64,000 bases of DNA, taken from assembly GCF_008084145.1 (NCBI RefSeq), contig NZ_VSDO01000003.1, positions 248,001-312,000 of the forward strand, in the 5' to 3' direction. The position numbers and the translations under genes are program-made. Positions 35,013 to 44,637 of this stretch are shown piece after piece. This DNA comes from Paenibacillus faecis (GTDB lineage: Bacteria; Bacillota; Bacilli; Paenibacillales; Paenibacillaceae). The stretch's first letter is position 1. Every line of letters starts with the position of its first letter. The notes under the pieces are model-generated. The model saw only the letters and a program-made list of their open reading frames with translations, was not told the origin of the DNA and ran no database searches.

Positions 35013-35801
35013 CTACACCTCTTGCACGATCGCCACGAATTGATCCGCGATTTCCTGATGCCGGTCAAATCCGGTGAGCTGATTAAAGACCTGTTCCAGC
35101 GATCCTTCCCGGCCTTGACCCTTCAACTCCTCAAAACTGCCGTCGGCCACGATCCGCCCGCCGTCCAGCAGAATGATCCGGTGGCTGATTTTTTCCACGA
35201 CGTCCATAATGTGCGAGGAATAGAAAATCGTCTTCCCCTGCGCCGCCAATCGCGCCAGGATTTCCTTCACGACCATCACGCTGTTCGCGTCCAGCCCGCT
35301 GAGAGGCTCGTCCAGAAACAAAATATCCGGGTTATGCAAAAGGCTGGAGATCAGCAAAACCTTCTGCTTCATCCCCTTGGAAAATGTGGCAATGCGAACG
35401 TTGAACACGTCCTTTAAACCGAACTGCTCCATCAGAAGGCGGGCTTTCCGCTCGGCCGAATCTTCCGAAAGACCGTAAAGCTCGCCGATAAACGTTAAAT
35501 ACTCCTTGGCCGTCAACGTATCGTACATCTCCGCCGTCTCCGGCACGTAACCGATCCGTTTTTTGTATTCCACGCCGCCGTCCTGCGGGCGGGCTCCCAA
35601 TATCCGCACCTCGCCGGTGTACCCTTCTACCAGTCCCAGCATAATTTTGACCGTCGTGCTTTTCCCCGCGCCATTCGGCCCGATATATCCGATGATTTGT
35701 CCGGGATGCACCTCCAGATCGATCCCGTTCAGCACAAATTTCTCGCCGAATCGCATTCTTAAATCCCGCATGGTGATGATAGGTTCGTTAGCGACAACCA
35801 T
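35013..35801 (-). CDS. ABC transporter ATP-binding protein, YthP-like
   Basis: This 262-residue NBD has GPNGAGKSTT, FSKGMKQKVLL in place of LSGGQ, FLDEPLSGLD and the H-loop SSHIMDVVEK. The signature FSKGM is common in ABC-2 exporters of the CcmA/YthP type. It precedes its permease gene by 3 bp. It presumably powers export of a peptide, lipid or drug. Confidence 0.85.
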   Translation of the reverse strand: MVVANEPIITMRDLRMRFGEKFVLNGIDLEVHPGQIIGYIGPNGAGKSTTVKIMLGLVEGYTGEVRILGARPQDGGVEYKKRIGYVPETAEMYDTLTAKEYLTFIGELYGLSEDSAERKARLLMEQFGLKDVFNVRIATFSKGMKQKVLLISSLLHNPDILFLDEPLSGLDANSVMVVKEILARLAAQGKTIFYSSHIMDVVEKISHRIILLDGGRIVADGSFEELKGQGREGSLEQVFNQLTGFDRHQEIADQFVAIVQEV

Positions 35802-35922
35802 TCTCTCAACCCTTTCTACGTGATTTTGTGCCTTATTTTTTCTCCTTCCCCTACTCCTCTAGGGCACCTCAATTAAAACCAATTATCCCGAATCAAAATA
35901 AGGAAATCAATTACATAAGGCA

Positions 35923-35950
35923 TAAAAAAACGGAACCCATCGGCTCCGTC
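35923..35950 (-). terminator. Intrinsic terminator of katA
   Basis: Minus strand ACGGAGCC-GAT-GGGTTCCGT followed by seven Ts, 28 bp after the catalase stop. Confidence 0.88.
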
Positions 35951-35977
35951 TATCATAGTTATGGTGTTTTCCGTCGA

Positions 35978-37444
35978 TTACTCCCGCGCTCCCGCACCCG
36001 GCATAACCCCGCTGATGTCGACGCCCAGGCCTTGAGCTACGCGCATCCCATACTGAATGTCAGCCCGGAAAAAGTTGCAGATCGCCCGCAATTGCGTTTG
36101 TTCCGGCGTTTGACGCAGGTCATTGACGAGATTGCTGATCAAATGGGCCTGCTCTTCCGGCGTAAAGCTGCGATACAGTTCACCCGCCTGCGTAAAGTCG
36201 TCGGTTTTGGCGATCCGCTCACGGCCGATCTGTCCGCTAACCGGAACAACGCTGTCGCGGTAGCGCGGATCCTCCTTCGGGCTCTCCTCCGAGCTGTTCG
36301 GCTCGTAATTGACCGGCGACGGATCCTGCATGACATTCATCAAGCCGTCCCGCTGATGATTGCGAACCGGGGCGTACGGGCAGTTCACCGGAATTTGCAG
36401 GTAATTCGCCCCCAGGCGGTATCGCTGCGTATCCGGATAGGAGAACAGCCGCCCTTGCAGCAGTTTATCCTCCGACGGCTCAATCCCCGGCACCAGAGCG
36501 CTCGGCGAGAAGGCCGACTGCTCCACTTCGGCGAAAAAGTTGCCGGGATTGCGGTTCAGCGTCATCGTCCCTACCGGAAAAAGCGGGTAATGGGATTCCG
36601 GCCACACCTTGGTCGGATCGAGCGGATCAAATCCCCATTGATCCAGATCTTCCACCGGCATCAATTGGACGTTCAGCTCCCACTGCGGAAAATTCCCTTC
36701 TTCGATCCGATCGTACAGATCGCGGGTCGCGTGGTTGAAATCGCCGCCCTGGACTTCGCGCACTTCGTCCGCCGACAGGTTCACTACGCCCTGCTTCGAT
36801 TTCCAGGTATATTTGACGTAACAGATATCCCCTTCGGCGTTGATCCATTTGAAGGCGTGAACGCCGAACCCGTCCATTTGCCGATAGTTCGCCGGGGTCC
36901 CGTTGTCGGAGAAGACCCAAGTCATCATATGGGTCGATTCCGGCGACAGGGTCATGAAATCCCAGTAGCGGGCCGGATTCTGGATATTGGTATCCGGCGC
37001 AGGCTTCAAGGAATGCACCATATCCGGAAACTTGATGGCATCGCGGATAAAGAATACGGGGAGATGATTCCCGACCAGATCGTAGTTCCCTTCCTCCGTG
37101 TAAAATTTCACCGCAAATCCCCGCGGATCCCGCGCCGTTTCCGGCGAGCCTTGGCCGTGGATCACCGTGGAAAACCGGACGAATACCGGTGTCTCCCGCC
37201 CGGCTTCCTGCAAAAAATGCGCCTTAGTGAACCGCGACATGCTGTGCTCCGTCACAAATACCCCATGGGCTCCCGCGCCGCGCGCATGGACGACCCGCTC
37301 GGGAATCCGCTCCCGGTCGAAATGCGCCAGCTTCTCCAGCAGATGGTAATCTTCCAGCAAGGCCGGCCCGCGCTGTCCCGCCGTTCGTGAATTTTGGTTA
37401 TCGCCGACCGGGGCCCCCTGATTTGTCGTTAACCTGTTGTTCAT
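35978..37444 (-). CDS. katA: Monofunctional haem catalase
   Basis: This 488-residue enzyme splits hydrogen peroxide. It is a small-subunit (clade 3 type) catalase with RVVHARGAGAHGVFV (catalytic His), FVRFSTVIHGQGSPETARDPRGFAVKFY, a catalytic Asn in LVGNHLPVFFIRDAIKFPD, and the proximal haem Tyr region RYRLGANYLQIPVN. The frame opens at 37453, but AAAGGATG overlaps that codon; the ATG at 37444 is nine bases from AAAGGA and is chosen. A TTAGA-N5-TCTAA dyad upstream may be a PerR box. Confidence 0.93.
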   Translation of the reverse strand: MNNRLTTNQGAPVGDNQNSRTAGQRGPALLEDYHLLEKLAHFDRERIPERVVHARGAGAHGVFVTEHSMSRFTKAHFLQEAGRETPVFVRFSTVIHGQGSPETARDPRGFAVKFYTEEGNYDLVGNHLPVFFIRDAIKFPDMVHSLKPAPDTNIQNPARYWDFMTLSPESTHMMTWVFSDNGTPANYRQMDGFGVHAFKWINAEGDICYVKYTWKSKQGVVNLSADEVREVQGGDFNHATRDLYDRIEEGNFPQWELNVQLMPVEDLDQWGFDPLDPTKVWPESHYPLFPVGTMTLNRNPGNFFAEVEQSAFSPSALVPGIEPSEDKLLQGRLFSYPDTQRYRLGANYLQIPVNCPYAPVRNHQRDGLMNVMQDPSPVNYEPNSSEESPKEDPRYRDSVVPVSGQIGRERIAKTDDFTQAGELYRSFTPEEQAHLISNLVNDLRQTPEQTQLRAICNFFRADIQYGMRVAQGLGVDISGVMPGAGARE

Positions 37445-37474
37445 ATATATCATCCTTTCATGCTCGTTATTATA

Positions 37475-37489
37475 TTTAGACTTGATCTA
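37475..37489 (-). promoter_or_regulatory. PerR-box-like dyad upstream of katA
   Basis: TTAGA-N5-TCTAA, 15 bp long like the PerR consensus TTATAAT-N-ATTATAA but matching only its outer bases. It is 31 bp before the katA start. PerR control of catalase is usual in Firmicutes; this site is a moderate match. Confidence 0.45.
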
Positions 37490-37551
37490 AGTTCTAAAAT
37501 AGATTCTAACATGTTCATTGAACTATTGCATGAAGGTTAGATGAGGGATGG

Positions 37552-38724
37552 ATGAAGTTAAATTTTGAATCTTTTCGTTGGGACGAGGCGTATATTAATA
37601 AAATTAATCATTCGGGAGGTCTCCGATTGTTCATTCTAGTTCTCGTAGTTGCCATCGTTATACTGGCCTTGCTCCTTTTCGCGGGATTAGCCAAATATTT
37701 AAAGAAGAAAGATGCCCAAAAAACGGAGCAGGACGTTCTGAAGTTTATCGCCAATCATCCGGAGCGTGTCTCCATGCACGTTATTGAAAATGGGGAAGAA
37801 ACCGTGTCCTATGGGGCCGATCGCAAGCGTCCGCTGGCCAGTGTGGTCAAGCTCGTCATTGCGGCCGAATTTGCCGAGCAAGCGGCGGAAGGAAGAATTT
37901 TAGCGGAGGAAAGGGTCCACTTAAGAAATCTGGAGCGGTTTTATATCCCAGGGACGGACGGAAACGCCCATCCCGAATGGCTGGAAAGCCTTGGGGACAT
38001 CTCGGCCGCCGAAGCCACGGTTCCGCTGCTTGAAGTGGCCCGGGGCATGATCCGCTTCAGTTCCAACGCCAATACCGAGTACTTGCTGGAAAAATTGGGA
38101 CTGGATCGGGTCAATCGGCGGATCGGTCTGCTCGGTTTTAAAGAACATGATCCGGTCTACCCGATTTCTTCATCCATGCTGAGCTACAGCTATCTCATGG
38201 AGACCCGGGAGCTGACGCACCGTCAGGTCTTGGACGTAATGAAGCGGTTTTCGTATGAGGACATGGCGGATCTGGCAAAAGACATTTTCGTCCGGATCTC
38301 ACAGGATTCCGCCTGGTTGCAGAGATTAAGCCGGACACGGTCCCCGCTGGCCGCCCAACGGATTTGGTCCGCCAAACTCCCCGGAGCGACGGCCCGGGAG
38401 TATGCGCATCTGCTGCGGAGCATCCAGCGCGGCGACCTGCTGTCTCCCCGAGCGGCCGAAATCATGCTTGACCTGCTCGGGCGTCCTCAATCCCCCGACT
38501 CTCCGTTTCAAGCATTGGGCGGCAAAGGCGGTTCGACCCTGACGATCCTCAACCAGGCGCTGTACTGTGAGGACGCCTCGGGGAATCAAACACAGCTTGC
38601 GGTGTTTATCCATGATCCCGACGGGATGGAACTGCTCTGGCTGAACCACAAGCTGGATCTGTTCCTGCGGGAATACCTGACCAATCGGAGCTTCAAAGAA
38701 GAGGTGAACCGGACGTTAAAATAA
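37552..38724 (+). CDS. Membrane-anchored serine hydrolase with class A beta-lactamase fold
   Basis: This 390-residue protein has one transmembrane anchor (about 24-46) and an extracytoplasmic domain with SVVK (Ser97, Lys100) as the SxxK pair, SSNANTEYLL as the SDN-type motif, and GGKGGS in place of KTG. Those three elements in order define the penicillin-binding or beta-lactamase fold. Whether it hydrolyses beta-lactams is doubtful, since the first motif lacks the usual context and the protein is membrane-bound. A peptidoglycan or esterase role is as likely. Several ATG codons are clustered at the start; 37552 gives the anchor. Confidence 0.75.
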   Translation: MKLNFESFRWDEAYINKINHSGGLRLFILVLVVAIVILALLLFAGLAKYLKKKDAQKTEQDVLKFIANHPERVSMHVIENGEETVSYGADRKRPLASVVKLVIAAEFAEQAAEGRILAEERVHLRNLERFYIPGTDGNAHPEWLESLGDISAAEATVPLLEVARGMIRFSSNANTEYLLEKLGLDRVNRRIGLLGFKEHDPVYPISSSMLSYSYLMETRELTHRQVLDVMKRFSYEDMADLAKDIFVRISQDSAWLQRLSRTRSPLAAQRIWSAKLPGATAREYAHLLRSIQRGDLLSPRAAEIMLDLLGRPQSPDSPFQALGGKGGSTLTILNQALYCEDASGNQTQLAVFIHDPDGMELLWLNHKLDLFLREYLTNRSFKEEVNRTLK

Positions 38725-38782
38725 CCGCTATTATTTCCACCGGGCTGCCCGCTACGACCACAAACGCTGCCAAAAACAAGCG

Positions 38783-38812
38783 AAAAACCCGGACCGCCAA
38801 TAGGTCCGGGTT
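38783..38812 (-). terminator. Intrinsic terminator of the siderophore import operon
   Basis: Minus strand AACCCGGACC-TATTGGC-GGTCCGGGTT followed by TTTCG. Confidence 0.88.
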
Positions 38813-38833
38813 ACGCTTATTGCCCCAATTAAA

Positions 38834-39856
38834 TTACTTGATTCCCTCTTGCACTTCCTTCAGCATTTCCGGAACGGACAGCAGGCCGCCGCCGGACAAG
38901 TACCAGTAGTTGGCGTCGAGATAAACGATGTGGCCGTCTTTATACGCGTTCGTCTTCTTCACGAGGTCGTTCTCCACCAGCTTGGCCGCGGGTTCGGCCT
39001 GCTTGCCTTCCTCGGTCACGACCGCGTCGCGGTCCACGACGAACAAGTAGTCCGGGTTCTTCTCGGCGACGTATTCAAAAGAGATCGAATCCCCGTGCGT
39101 ATCCGCTTTGATATGCTCGTCGACCGCCGGAACGCCGAAGACGTCATGAATGATGCCGAAGCGTGAGCCGGGGCCATAGGCGCTGACTTTGCCGCCCGTC
39201 GTCAGAATGATCAGGCCCTTCTTGTCGCTGCCCGATGCCGAATCATGCAGCGCTTTGATCGAATCGTCCAGCGCCTTAAGCTCCTGCTCCGCCTCGGTTT
39301 CTTTGCCGAAGATCTCGCCGAGCGTTTTGACGTTCTCCGTGAAGGAGCCCATATAGTTGGCCGTATCGACGCCCATAAAAATCGTTGGCGCGATCTTGTT
39401 TAACTCTTCATAAGCCTCGGAGGAGCGACCGGAGATAAAGATCACGTCCGGTTCGAGCGCGTTCAGCTTCTCGAAATCCGGCTCGAACAGGGTTCCCGCG
39501 TTCGTATATTTGCTGTCTTCGTATTTCTTCAGATGCGCCGGCAAGCTGGCCTGCGGCACGGCGGCAACTTCCACGCCCAACTTGTCGAGCGTTTCCAGCA
39601 CACCGTAGTCAAAAACCACGACCTTGCCGGGATTCTTCTTCACCTTGGCTTCGCCCAGTTTGTGTTTGATCGTCAGTTCACCGGCTTCGGACGTGGTGGC
39701 GGCTTCCGCCGGCCCCGCCGTATTGGCCGTACCGCCATTGGCTCCCGAAGAGCCTTCGCCTGCATTGCCGCCGTTCTTGCCGGACCCGCAAGCCGCCAAA
39801 ACCGCAATCATCAGAACCGTAGTGAGCAGCAAAGCTATTTTCTTTCCTTTATACAT
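38834..39856 (-). CDS. yclQ: Siderophore-binding lipoprotein, YclQ-like (petrobactin type)
   Basis: This 340-residue lipoprotein has a signal peptide with lipobox VLAAC, a Gly/Ser/Ala-rich spacer and a FepB/FatB-type binding fold (VVVFDYGVLETLDKLGV, EPDVIFISGRSSEAYEEL, ANYWYLSGGGLLSVPEML). Gene order N-O-P-Q matches yclNOPQ, which imports petrobactin and related catecholates. The frame opens at 39949, but the ATG at 39856 begins the signal peptide and follows a GGGGGT motif. It is last in the operon. Confidence 0.8.
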   Translation of the reverse strand: MYKGKKIALLLTTVLMIAVLAACGSGKNGGNAGEGSSGANGGTANTAGPAEAATTSEAGELTIKHKLGEAKVKKNPGKVVVFDYGVLETLDKLGVEVAAVPQASLPAHLKKYEDSKYTNAGTLFEPDFEKLNALEPDVIFISGRSSEAYEELNKIAPTIFMGVDTANYMGSFTENVKTLGEIFGKETEAEQELKALDDSIKALHDSASGSDKKGLIILTTGGKVSAYGPGSRFGIIHDVFGVPAVDEHIKADTHGDSISFEYVAEKNPDYLFVVDRDAVVTEEGKQAEPAAKLVENDLVKKTNAYKDGHIVYLDANYWYLSGGGLLSVPEMLKEVQEGIK

Positions 39857-39887
39857 CTGAATTACCCCCATATTTCCAAAGTTATTT

Positions 39888-40646
39888 TTAAGCAAAATAC
39901 ACGCAAATTTTGTTGCCCCCAATGTCCTGCACCGGAATCTCCATGTCATAAACCTCGCGCAGGACCGCGGTGTCCATAATTTCCTCCGTGGTGCCTTCCT
40001 TGACGACAGCGCCGTCCTTCAACGCCACGATGTAGTCCGAATAGCAGGAGGCGAAATTGATGTCGTGAATGACCAGCACGACCGTTTTGCCAAGCTCATC
40101 GACCAATCTGCGCAGCACCTTCATGATCTGGACCGAATGTTTCATATCCAGATTGTTCAGCGGCTCATCGAGCAGAACGTACTCCGTGTCCTGGGCGATG
40201 ACCATGGCGATGAAAGCCCGTTGCTTTTGCCCGCCGCTGAGCTCGTCGAGGAATTTATGCTGCATCGGCTCGAGATCCATATAGCGGATCGCTTCCCGGA
40301 CATGGGCTTCATCCTCCTTCGTCAGCCTGCCCTGCGAATAGGGGAAGCGCCCGAAGTTGACCAGATCCTTGACCGTCAGCCGGATGTTGATATGGTTGGA
40401 CTGCTTGAGAATCGAGATTTTCTTCGCCAGGTCGTTGCTCTTCCATTTCCCGATTTCCCGGTCCTCGATCAGAATGTCGCCCTCATCCTTGGCGATCAGC
40501 CGGCTGATCATCGACATCAGCGTGCTTTTGCCGGCTCCGTTCGGCCCGATAAAAGAGGTGATTTTGCCCTTGGCGATATCGAGCGAAACGTTATCGATCA
40601 CTTTTTTGCCGCCGTACTGTTTGGAAACTCCTCTGACCTTTACCAC
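39888..40646 (-). CDS. yclP: Iron-siderophore ABC transporter ATP-binding protein, YclP-like
   Basis: This 252-residue NBD has GPNGAGKST, LSGGQKQRAFIAM, LLDEPLNNLD and VIHDINFA, of the FecE/FepC type. It overlaps the permease gene before it by 7 bp and energises the YclN-YclO channel. Confidence 0.9.
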   Translation of the reverse strand: MVKVRGVSKQYGGKKVIDNVSLDIAKGKITSFIGPNGAGKSTLMSMISRLIAKDEGDILIEDREIGKWKSNDLAKKISILKQSNHINIRLTVKDLVNFGRFPYSQGRLTKEDEAHVREAIRYMDLEPMQHKFLDELSGGQKQRAFIAMVIAQDTEYVLLDEPLNNLDMKHSVQIMKVLRRLVDELGKTVVLVIHDINFASCYSDYIVALKDGAVVKEGTTEEIMDTAVLREVYDMEIPVQDIGGNKICVYFA

Positions 40647-41590
40647 GATTTATTCTCCTTTAGCAGCAGATAGATGAAGTACACCCCGCCGATAAAGTTG
40701 ATGATTACGCTGAGCGAAGTGGAAAAAGTAAACACTCGTTCAACCAGCAGCTGACCGCCGGCGAGGGCGATGTAGCTGATCAGGGACGCGCCGAGGATCA
40801 ACGTTTTATGGCGGAAGGTGTTCAGAAACTGATATGCGACATTCGCGACCAGAAGACCGAGAAACGTAATCGGCCCGACCAATGCGGTGGAGATCGAGAT
40901 GAGCACCGTAACCACAATCAGCATGCGTTTAACGACATATTCGTAACTGATGCCCAGGTTCACCGCATGATCCCGGCCGAGGGCGAGCACATCCAGATAC
41001 TTGGTGAAGCCCGCAAAGTAAATCCCCGTAAGGACCACTCCCACCGCCGACAGCAGCAGGAGATCGGAGTTCACATTATTGAAGCTCGCGAACATTTTGT
41101 CCTGAACGACCATGAACTCGTTGGGATCCAGCAGTTTTTGCATAAACGACGTAACGCTGTTGAAAAAAGTGCCGAAGATCAGGCCGATCAAAAGCAGATG
41201 ATAAATGTTGCGGCCCTCTTTCTTAAAAAGCAACCTGTACAGCAGCAGGGAGAACACCACCATCAGCGCGACGGTCCCCACAAACCGGAGGTTCTGGTTC
41301 ATCAGGGTCAGGGTCGCTCCGCCGAGCAGAAAGACGATCAAGGTTTGCAGCAGCATGTACAGCCAATCCAAACCGATGATGCTGGGCGTCAGAATACGAT
41401 TGTTCGTAATCGTCTGAAACACCACGGTGGAAAAGGCGATCGCCGTTCCGGTGAGAAGGATGGCAATCAGCTTCTTTCCCCTCCTCGGGAGAATGTAATC
41501 CCAGTGCCCTCCCGCATCGATCGTCATGAACACGACCGTCAGCAGCACGGCGATGCCGGCAAGGAGCCAAAGTTTTGTTCTATTGCTCAT
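40640..41590 (-). CDS. yclO: Iron-siderophore ABC transporter permease, YclO-like
   Basis: This 316-residue FecCD-family permease has about nine membrane helices and the conserved GPITFLGLLVANVAYQFLNTFRHK coupling-helix region. It overlaps both neighbours (11 bp and 7 bp), forming a tightly packed operon. Confidence 0.88.
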   Translation of the reverse strand: MSNRTKLWLLAGIAVLLTVVFMTIDAGGHWDYILPRRGKKLIAILLTGTAIAFSTVVFQTITNNRILTPSIIGLDWLYMLLQTLIVFLLGGATLTLMNQNLRFVGTVALMVVFSLLLYRLLFKKEGRNIYHLLLIGLIFGTFFNSVTSFMQKLLDPNEFMVVQDKMFASFNNVNSDLLLLSAVGVVLTGIYFAGFTKYLDVLALGRDHAVNLGISYEYVVKRMLIVVTVLISISTALVGPITFLGLLVANVAYQFLNTFRHKTLILGASLISYIALAGGQLLVERVFTFSTSLSVIINFIGGVYFIYLLLKENKSW

Positions 41591-42530
41591 AGGTCCGTCT
41601 CCTCATCAGCAAATACAGGAAAATGCCGCTGCCGATCACGCCAACCGTCAAGCCGATCGGGACTTCATACGGATAGATGATCACCCGGCCCAAAATATCG
41701 CAGGCCAGCACGAACACCGCGCCCAACAAAGCCGTATGCGGCAGATTCTCTTTCAGGTTGTCTCCCCGGTACATCGTAACCAGGTTCGGGATGATCAGCC
41801 CGAGAAAAGGGATCGAGCCCACCGTCAGAACGATGACCGAGGTGACGAGCGCCGCCAAGACCAGGCCCACATTGACGACCTGTCTGTAATTCAGGCCCAG
41901 GTTGACGGAAAACTCCTCACCCATGCCGGCTACCGTAAACTTGTTGGCGAAGACGTACGCCACGATCACCATCGGCACACTGATGTAGAGCATTTCGTAA
42001 CGACCCTGCATAATCATGGAAAAGTCCCCGTTCAACCAGGCGGACATGCTTTGAATCAAATTGTATTTATACGCGAAAAACGTAGTCGCCGACTCGACGA
42101 TGCCGCCGAACATCAACCCGACGAGCGGGATAAAAATCGTATCCTTGTATCGGACCCGGTCCAGGATCTTCATGAATATGAACGTTCCCGCCAAGGAAAA
42201 GACAAAGGCTACCGCGATCTTGACAAGCGGCCCCGCCGATGTGAACACCAGCAGCGATACCATAATGCCGAAGCTGGCGGAATCCAGCGTACCGGCTGTC
42301 GTAGGCGACACAAACTTATTCCGGGTCAGCTGCTGCATGATCAAACCGACGATGCTCATGCTGGCACCGGCGATCAGAATGCTGACAAGCCGCGGAATCC
42401 GGCTGATCCAGATTAACTCCCAGGCCTCGCCGCCGAATTGCAGCAGCTCGGCGAATGAAATGCGCTGAGCTCCGATAAACAGAGAAGCGATAGATAATAG
42501 AATTAGTAATGATGCCAGGATTCTTTTCAT
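41580..42530 (-). CDS. yclN: Iron-siderophore ABC transporter permease, YclN-like
   Basis: This 316-residue FecCD-family permease starts MKRILASLLILL. It has IPRLVSILIAGASMSIVGLIMQQLTRN near the N-terminus and VGSIPFLGLIIPNLVTMY late, with about nine helices. It is the first gene of the operon, 85 bp after a Fur box. The ATG at 42530 is chosen over 42596 because it begins at the first membrane helix; AAGGA lies 11 bases upstream. Confidence 0.87.
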   Translation of the reverse strand: MKRILASLLILLSIASLFIGAQRISFAELLQFGGEAWELIWISRIPRLVSILIAGASMSIVGLIMQQLTRNKFVSPTTAGTLDSASFGIMVSLLVFTSAGPLVKIAVAFVFSLAGTFIFMKILDRVRYKDTIFIPLVGLMFGGIVESATTFFAYKYNLIQSMSAWLNGDFSMIMQGRYEMLYISVPMVIVAYVFANKFTVAGMGEEFSVNLGLNYRQVVNVGLVLAALVTSVIVLTVGSIPFLGLIIPNLVTMYRGDNLKENLPHTALLGAVFVLACDILGRVIIYPYEVPIGLTVGVIGSGIFLYLLMRRRTYEQ

Positions 42531-42615
42531 GGTTGGATTCGTCCTTACTTGACTTCCTCTGGCCTGGAGGAAGATAAAGTGATAACCTGCCGGCAAGACA
42601 GACGATCTCGTTATT

Positions 42616-42634
42616 AATAATGATATTCATTATC
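42616..42634 (-). promoter_or_regulatory. Fur box upstream of yclNOPQ
   Basis: AATAATGATATTCATTATC matches the 19-bp Fur consensus GATAATGATAATCATTATC at 17 positions. It predicts iron-dependent repression of the siderophore importer. Confidence 0.88.
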
Positions 42635-42846
42635 AATTAGCTAGATTGAATTATACCGTCCTGTTTTTCCGACTGTCAATCGTTTTCAAATTAAAAAATT
42701 TATCCGGTTCCGGGGACGCAGGTCATAGAATCTATTGTGCGAACATATGTTTTGAATTACAATAAATTGGAGATATCGGGAAATGTTATAAAGTGCCTTT
42801 CAGTATAACCATACATAGGAACCAACACTGGGAAGGAGTGGACGAT

Positions 42847-44637
42847 TTGTCGGAACAGATCGAGAAACTTGACGGAACCCGCAAGCGAAGGAGGCGTTCC
42901 CTCGCCCATTACCGGGAAATGCTCGAAAAGTATGTTTTTCCCCAGCGGAAGCTGCTTGGGGCCCTTGCCGTACTTCTTACGGCGTCCATCGTCCTGCAGC
43001 TGGTAAATCCGCAAATCATCCGCTATTTTATCGATACGGCCCAAGGCGAAGGCAGTCTGAAAGCGCTGTATTACGCGGCGGCGGTCTTTATCGGCTTCTC
43101 GCTGGTGCAGCAGCTCGTCTCCGTCTGGGCCGCCTATTACAGCGAGAACCTCGGCTGGACAACGACCAATCTGCTGCGGGCCGATCTGGTGCGGCATTGC
43201 CTCTCGCTCGACATGTCCTTTCACAAGAAACATACGTCGGGGACGCTGATCGAACGGGTGGACGGGGACGTAAACTCGCTCGCCAACTTTTTTTCCAGCT
43301 TTATCATTCATCTTCTCGGCAACTTGATTCTCATGCTCGGCATTCTTCTCCTGCTCTTCCGGGAAAATATCTGGATCGGCGTCGTTATGACCTTGTTCGT
43401 GATCGGAGCGGGCTTCGTCCTGCAATGGATCCGCAAGATCAACGTCCCCGTCTGGAAAAAATGGCGGGCTCAGAACGCGGAGCTGTACGGCTTCATCGGC
43501 GAGCATCTGGAAGGCACCGAGGATACCCGGGCCAACGGCGCCGCCGGCTACGTCCTGAACCGTTTCTACGAGCTGTCGCGGCGCATGCTTCCCGTCCGGA
43601 TCCGGGCGTTCCTCGGCTTCGGCATGATGTGGAGCACCACGATCGTGGTGTTCGCGCTCGGGAACGCGGCGGCTTTCGTCGTCTGCGCCTGGCTATGGAA
43701 ACGCGGCGAGCTGACGCTCGGTTCCATTTATCTGGTGTTCTACTATACGGAGCTGCTGGCCAAACCGATCGAGAAAATCCGCAGCCAATTGGAGGATTTG
43801 CAAAAAGCCGACGCCAGCCTGATCCGCGTCCGCGAGCTGCTCGCCACGAAGCCGCGGATTTCCGACGGCCCGGGGGCTCCGCTGCCGGCCGGCCCGCTGT
43901 CCGTGCGTTTCGACCGTTTGACCTTCGCCTACGAGGAAGACGGGGAGCCTACCCTGCACGGACTGGATTTCACGCTCAAGCCGGGGCGGACCCTCGGCTT
44001 GCTCGGGCGCACCGGCAGCGGCAAGTCGACGCTCGCCCGGCTGCTTCTGCGCTTTTACGATCCGCAGGAGGGAGCCATCGAGCTGTCGGGCGTCGATATC
44101 CGCCGCTGCAAGCTGCATGAGCTGCGCGGCGGGGTCGCGATGGTGACGCAGAACATCGAGATTATGGAGGGGACCGTCCGCGACAACCTTTCCCTGTTCG
44201 ACGAACGGATTCAAGATGAGGACATTCTCGCCGTGCTGAAGGAGATCGGTCTTGAGGAGTGGTTCCGCTCGCTGCCGGACGGCCTGGACACGGTCCTCTC
44301 CTCCGGCGGAGGGAGCCTGTCGGCGGGCGAGGCCCAACTGCTCGCTTTCGCCAGGGTCTTCCTCAGCGATCCGGGGCTTGTCATTCTGGACGAGGCTTCG
44401 TCCCGTCTCGACCCGCTGACCGAACACCGGATCGAGGCGGCGATCAGCCGTCTGCTCGAAGAGCGGACGTGCATCATGATCGCCCACCGGCTGGCGACAG
44501 TGCAGCGCGCCGACGAGATCGTGATCCTGGAACGCGGGCGGATTATCGAACACGGCCCGCGCGAACGATTGGCCGCCGACCCCGATTCCCGGTTCAGCCG
44601 GATGCTGGCCGTCGGACTTGAGGAGGTGCTGGCATGA
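42847..44637 (+). CDS. ABC exporter half-transporter with canonical NBD
   Basis: This 596-residue half-transporter has a basic N-terminus (KRRRRSLAHYREM), six membrane helices (about 35-300) and an NBD with GRTGSGKST, LSAGEAQLLAFAR, VILDEASSRLD and IAHRLAT. The signature LSAGE replaces LSGGQ. It overlaps its partner gene by 4 bp. The frame is open from a GTG at 42793. A TTG at 42847 with GGAAGGAG eight bases upstream is the better start. It is probably a lipid, peptide or drug exporter; no regulator or substrate gene is adjacent. Confidence 0.85.
   Translation: MSEQIEKLDGTRKRRRRSLAHYREMLEKYVFPQRKLLGALAVLLTASIVLQLVNPQIIRYFIDTAQGEGSLKALYYAAAVFIGFSLVQQLVSVWAAYYSENLGWTTTNLLRADLVRHCLSLDMSFHKKHTSGTLIERVDGDVNSLANFFSSFIIHLLGNLILMLGILLLLFRENIWIGVVMTLFVIGAGFVLQWIRKINVPVWKKWRAQNAELYGFIGEHLEGTEDTRANGAAGYVLNRFYELSRRMLPVRIRAFLGFGMMWSTTIVVFALGNAAAFVVCAWLWKRGELTLGSIYLVFYYTELLAKPIEKIRSQLEDLQKADASLIRVRELLATKPRISDGPGAPLPAGPLSVRFDRLTFAYEEDGEPTLHGLDFTLKPGRTLGLLGRTGSGKSTLARLLLRFYDPQEGAIELSGVDIRRCKLHELRGGVAMVTQNIEIMEGTVRDNLSLFDERIQDEDILAVLKEIGLEEWFRSLPDGLDTVLSSGGGSLSAGEAQLLAFARVFLSDPGLVILDEASSRLDPLTEHRIEAAISRLLEERTCIMIAHRLATVQRADEIVILERGRIIEHGPRERLAADPDSRFSRMLAVGLEEVLA

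Noticed and set aside
35828..37390. A 520-codon plus-strand frame opposite katA.
   Set aside because: The complement is a full-length catalase; this frame has Arg/His-rich composition typical of antisense shadows.
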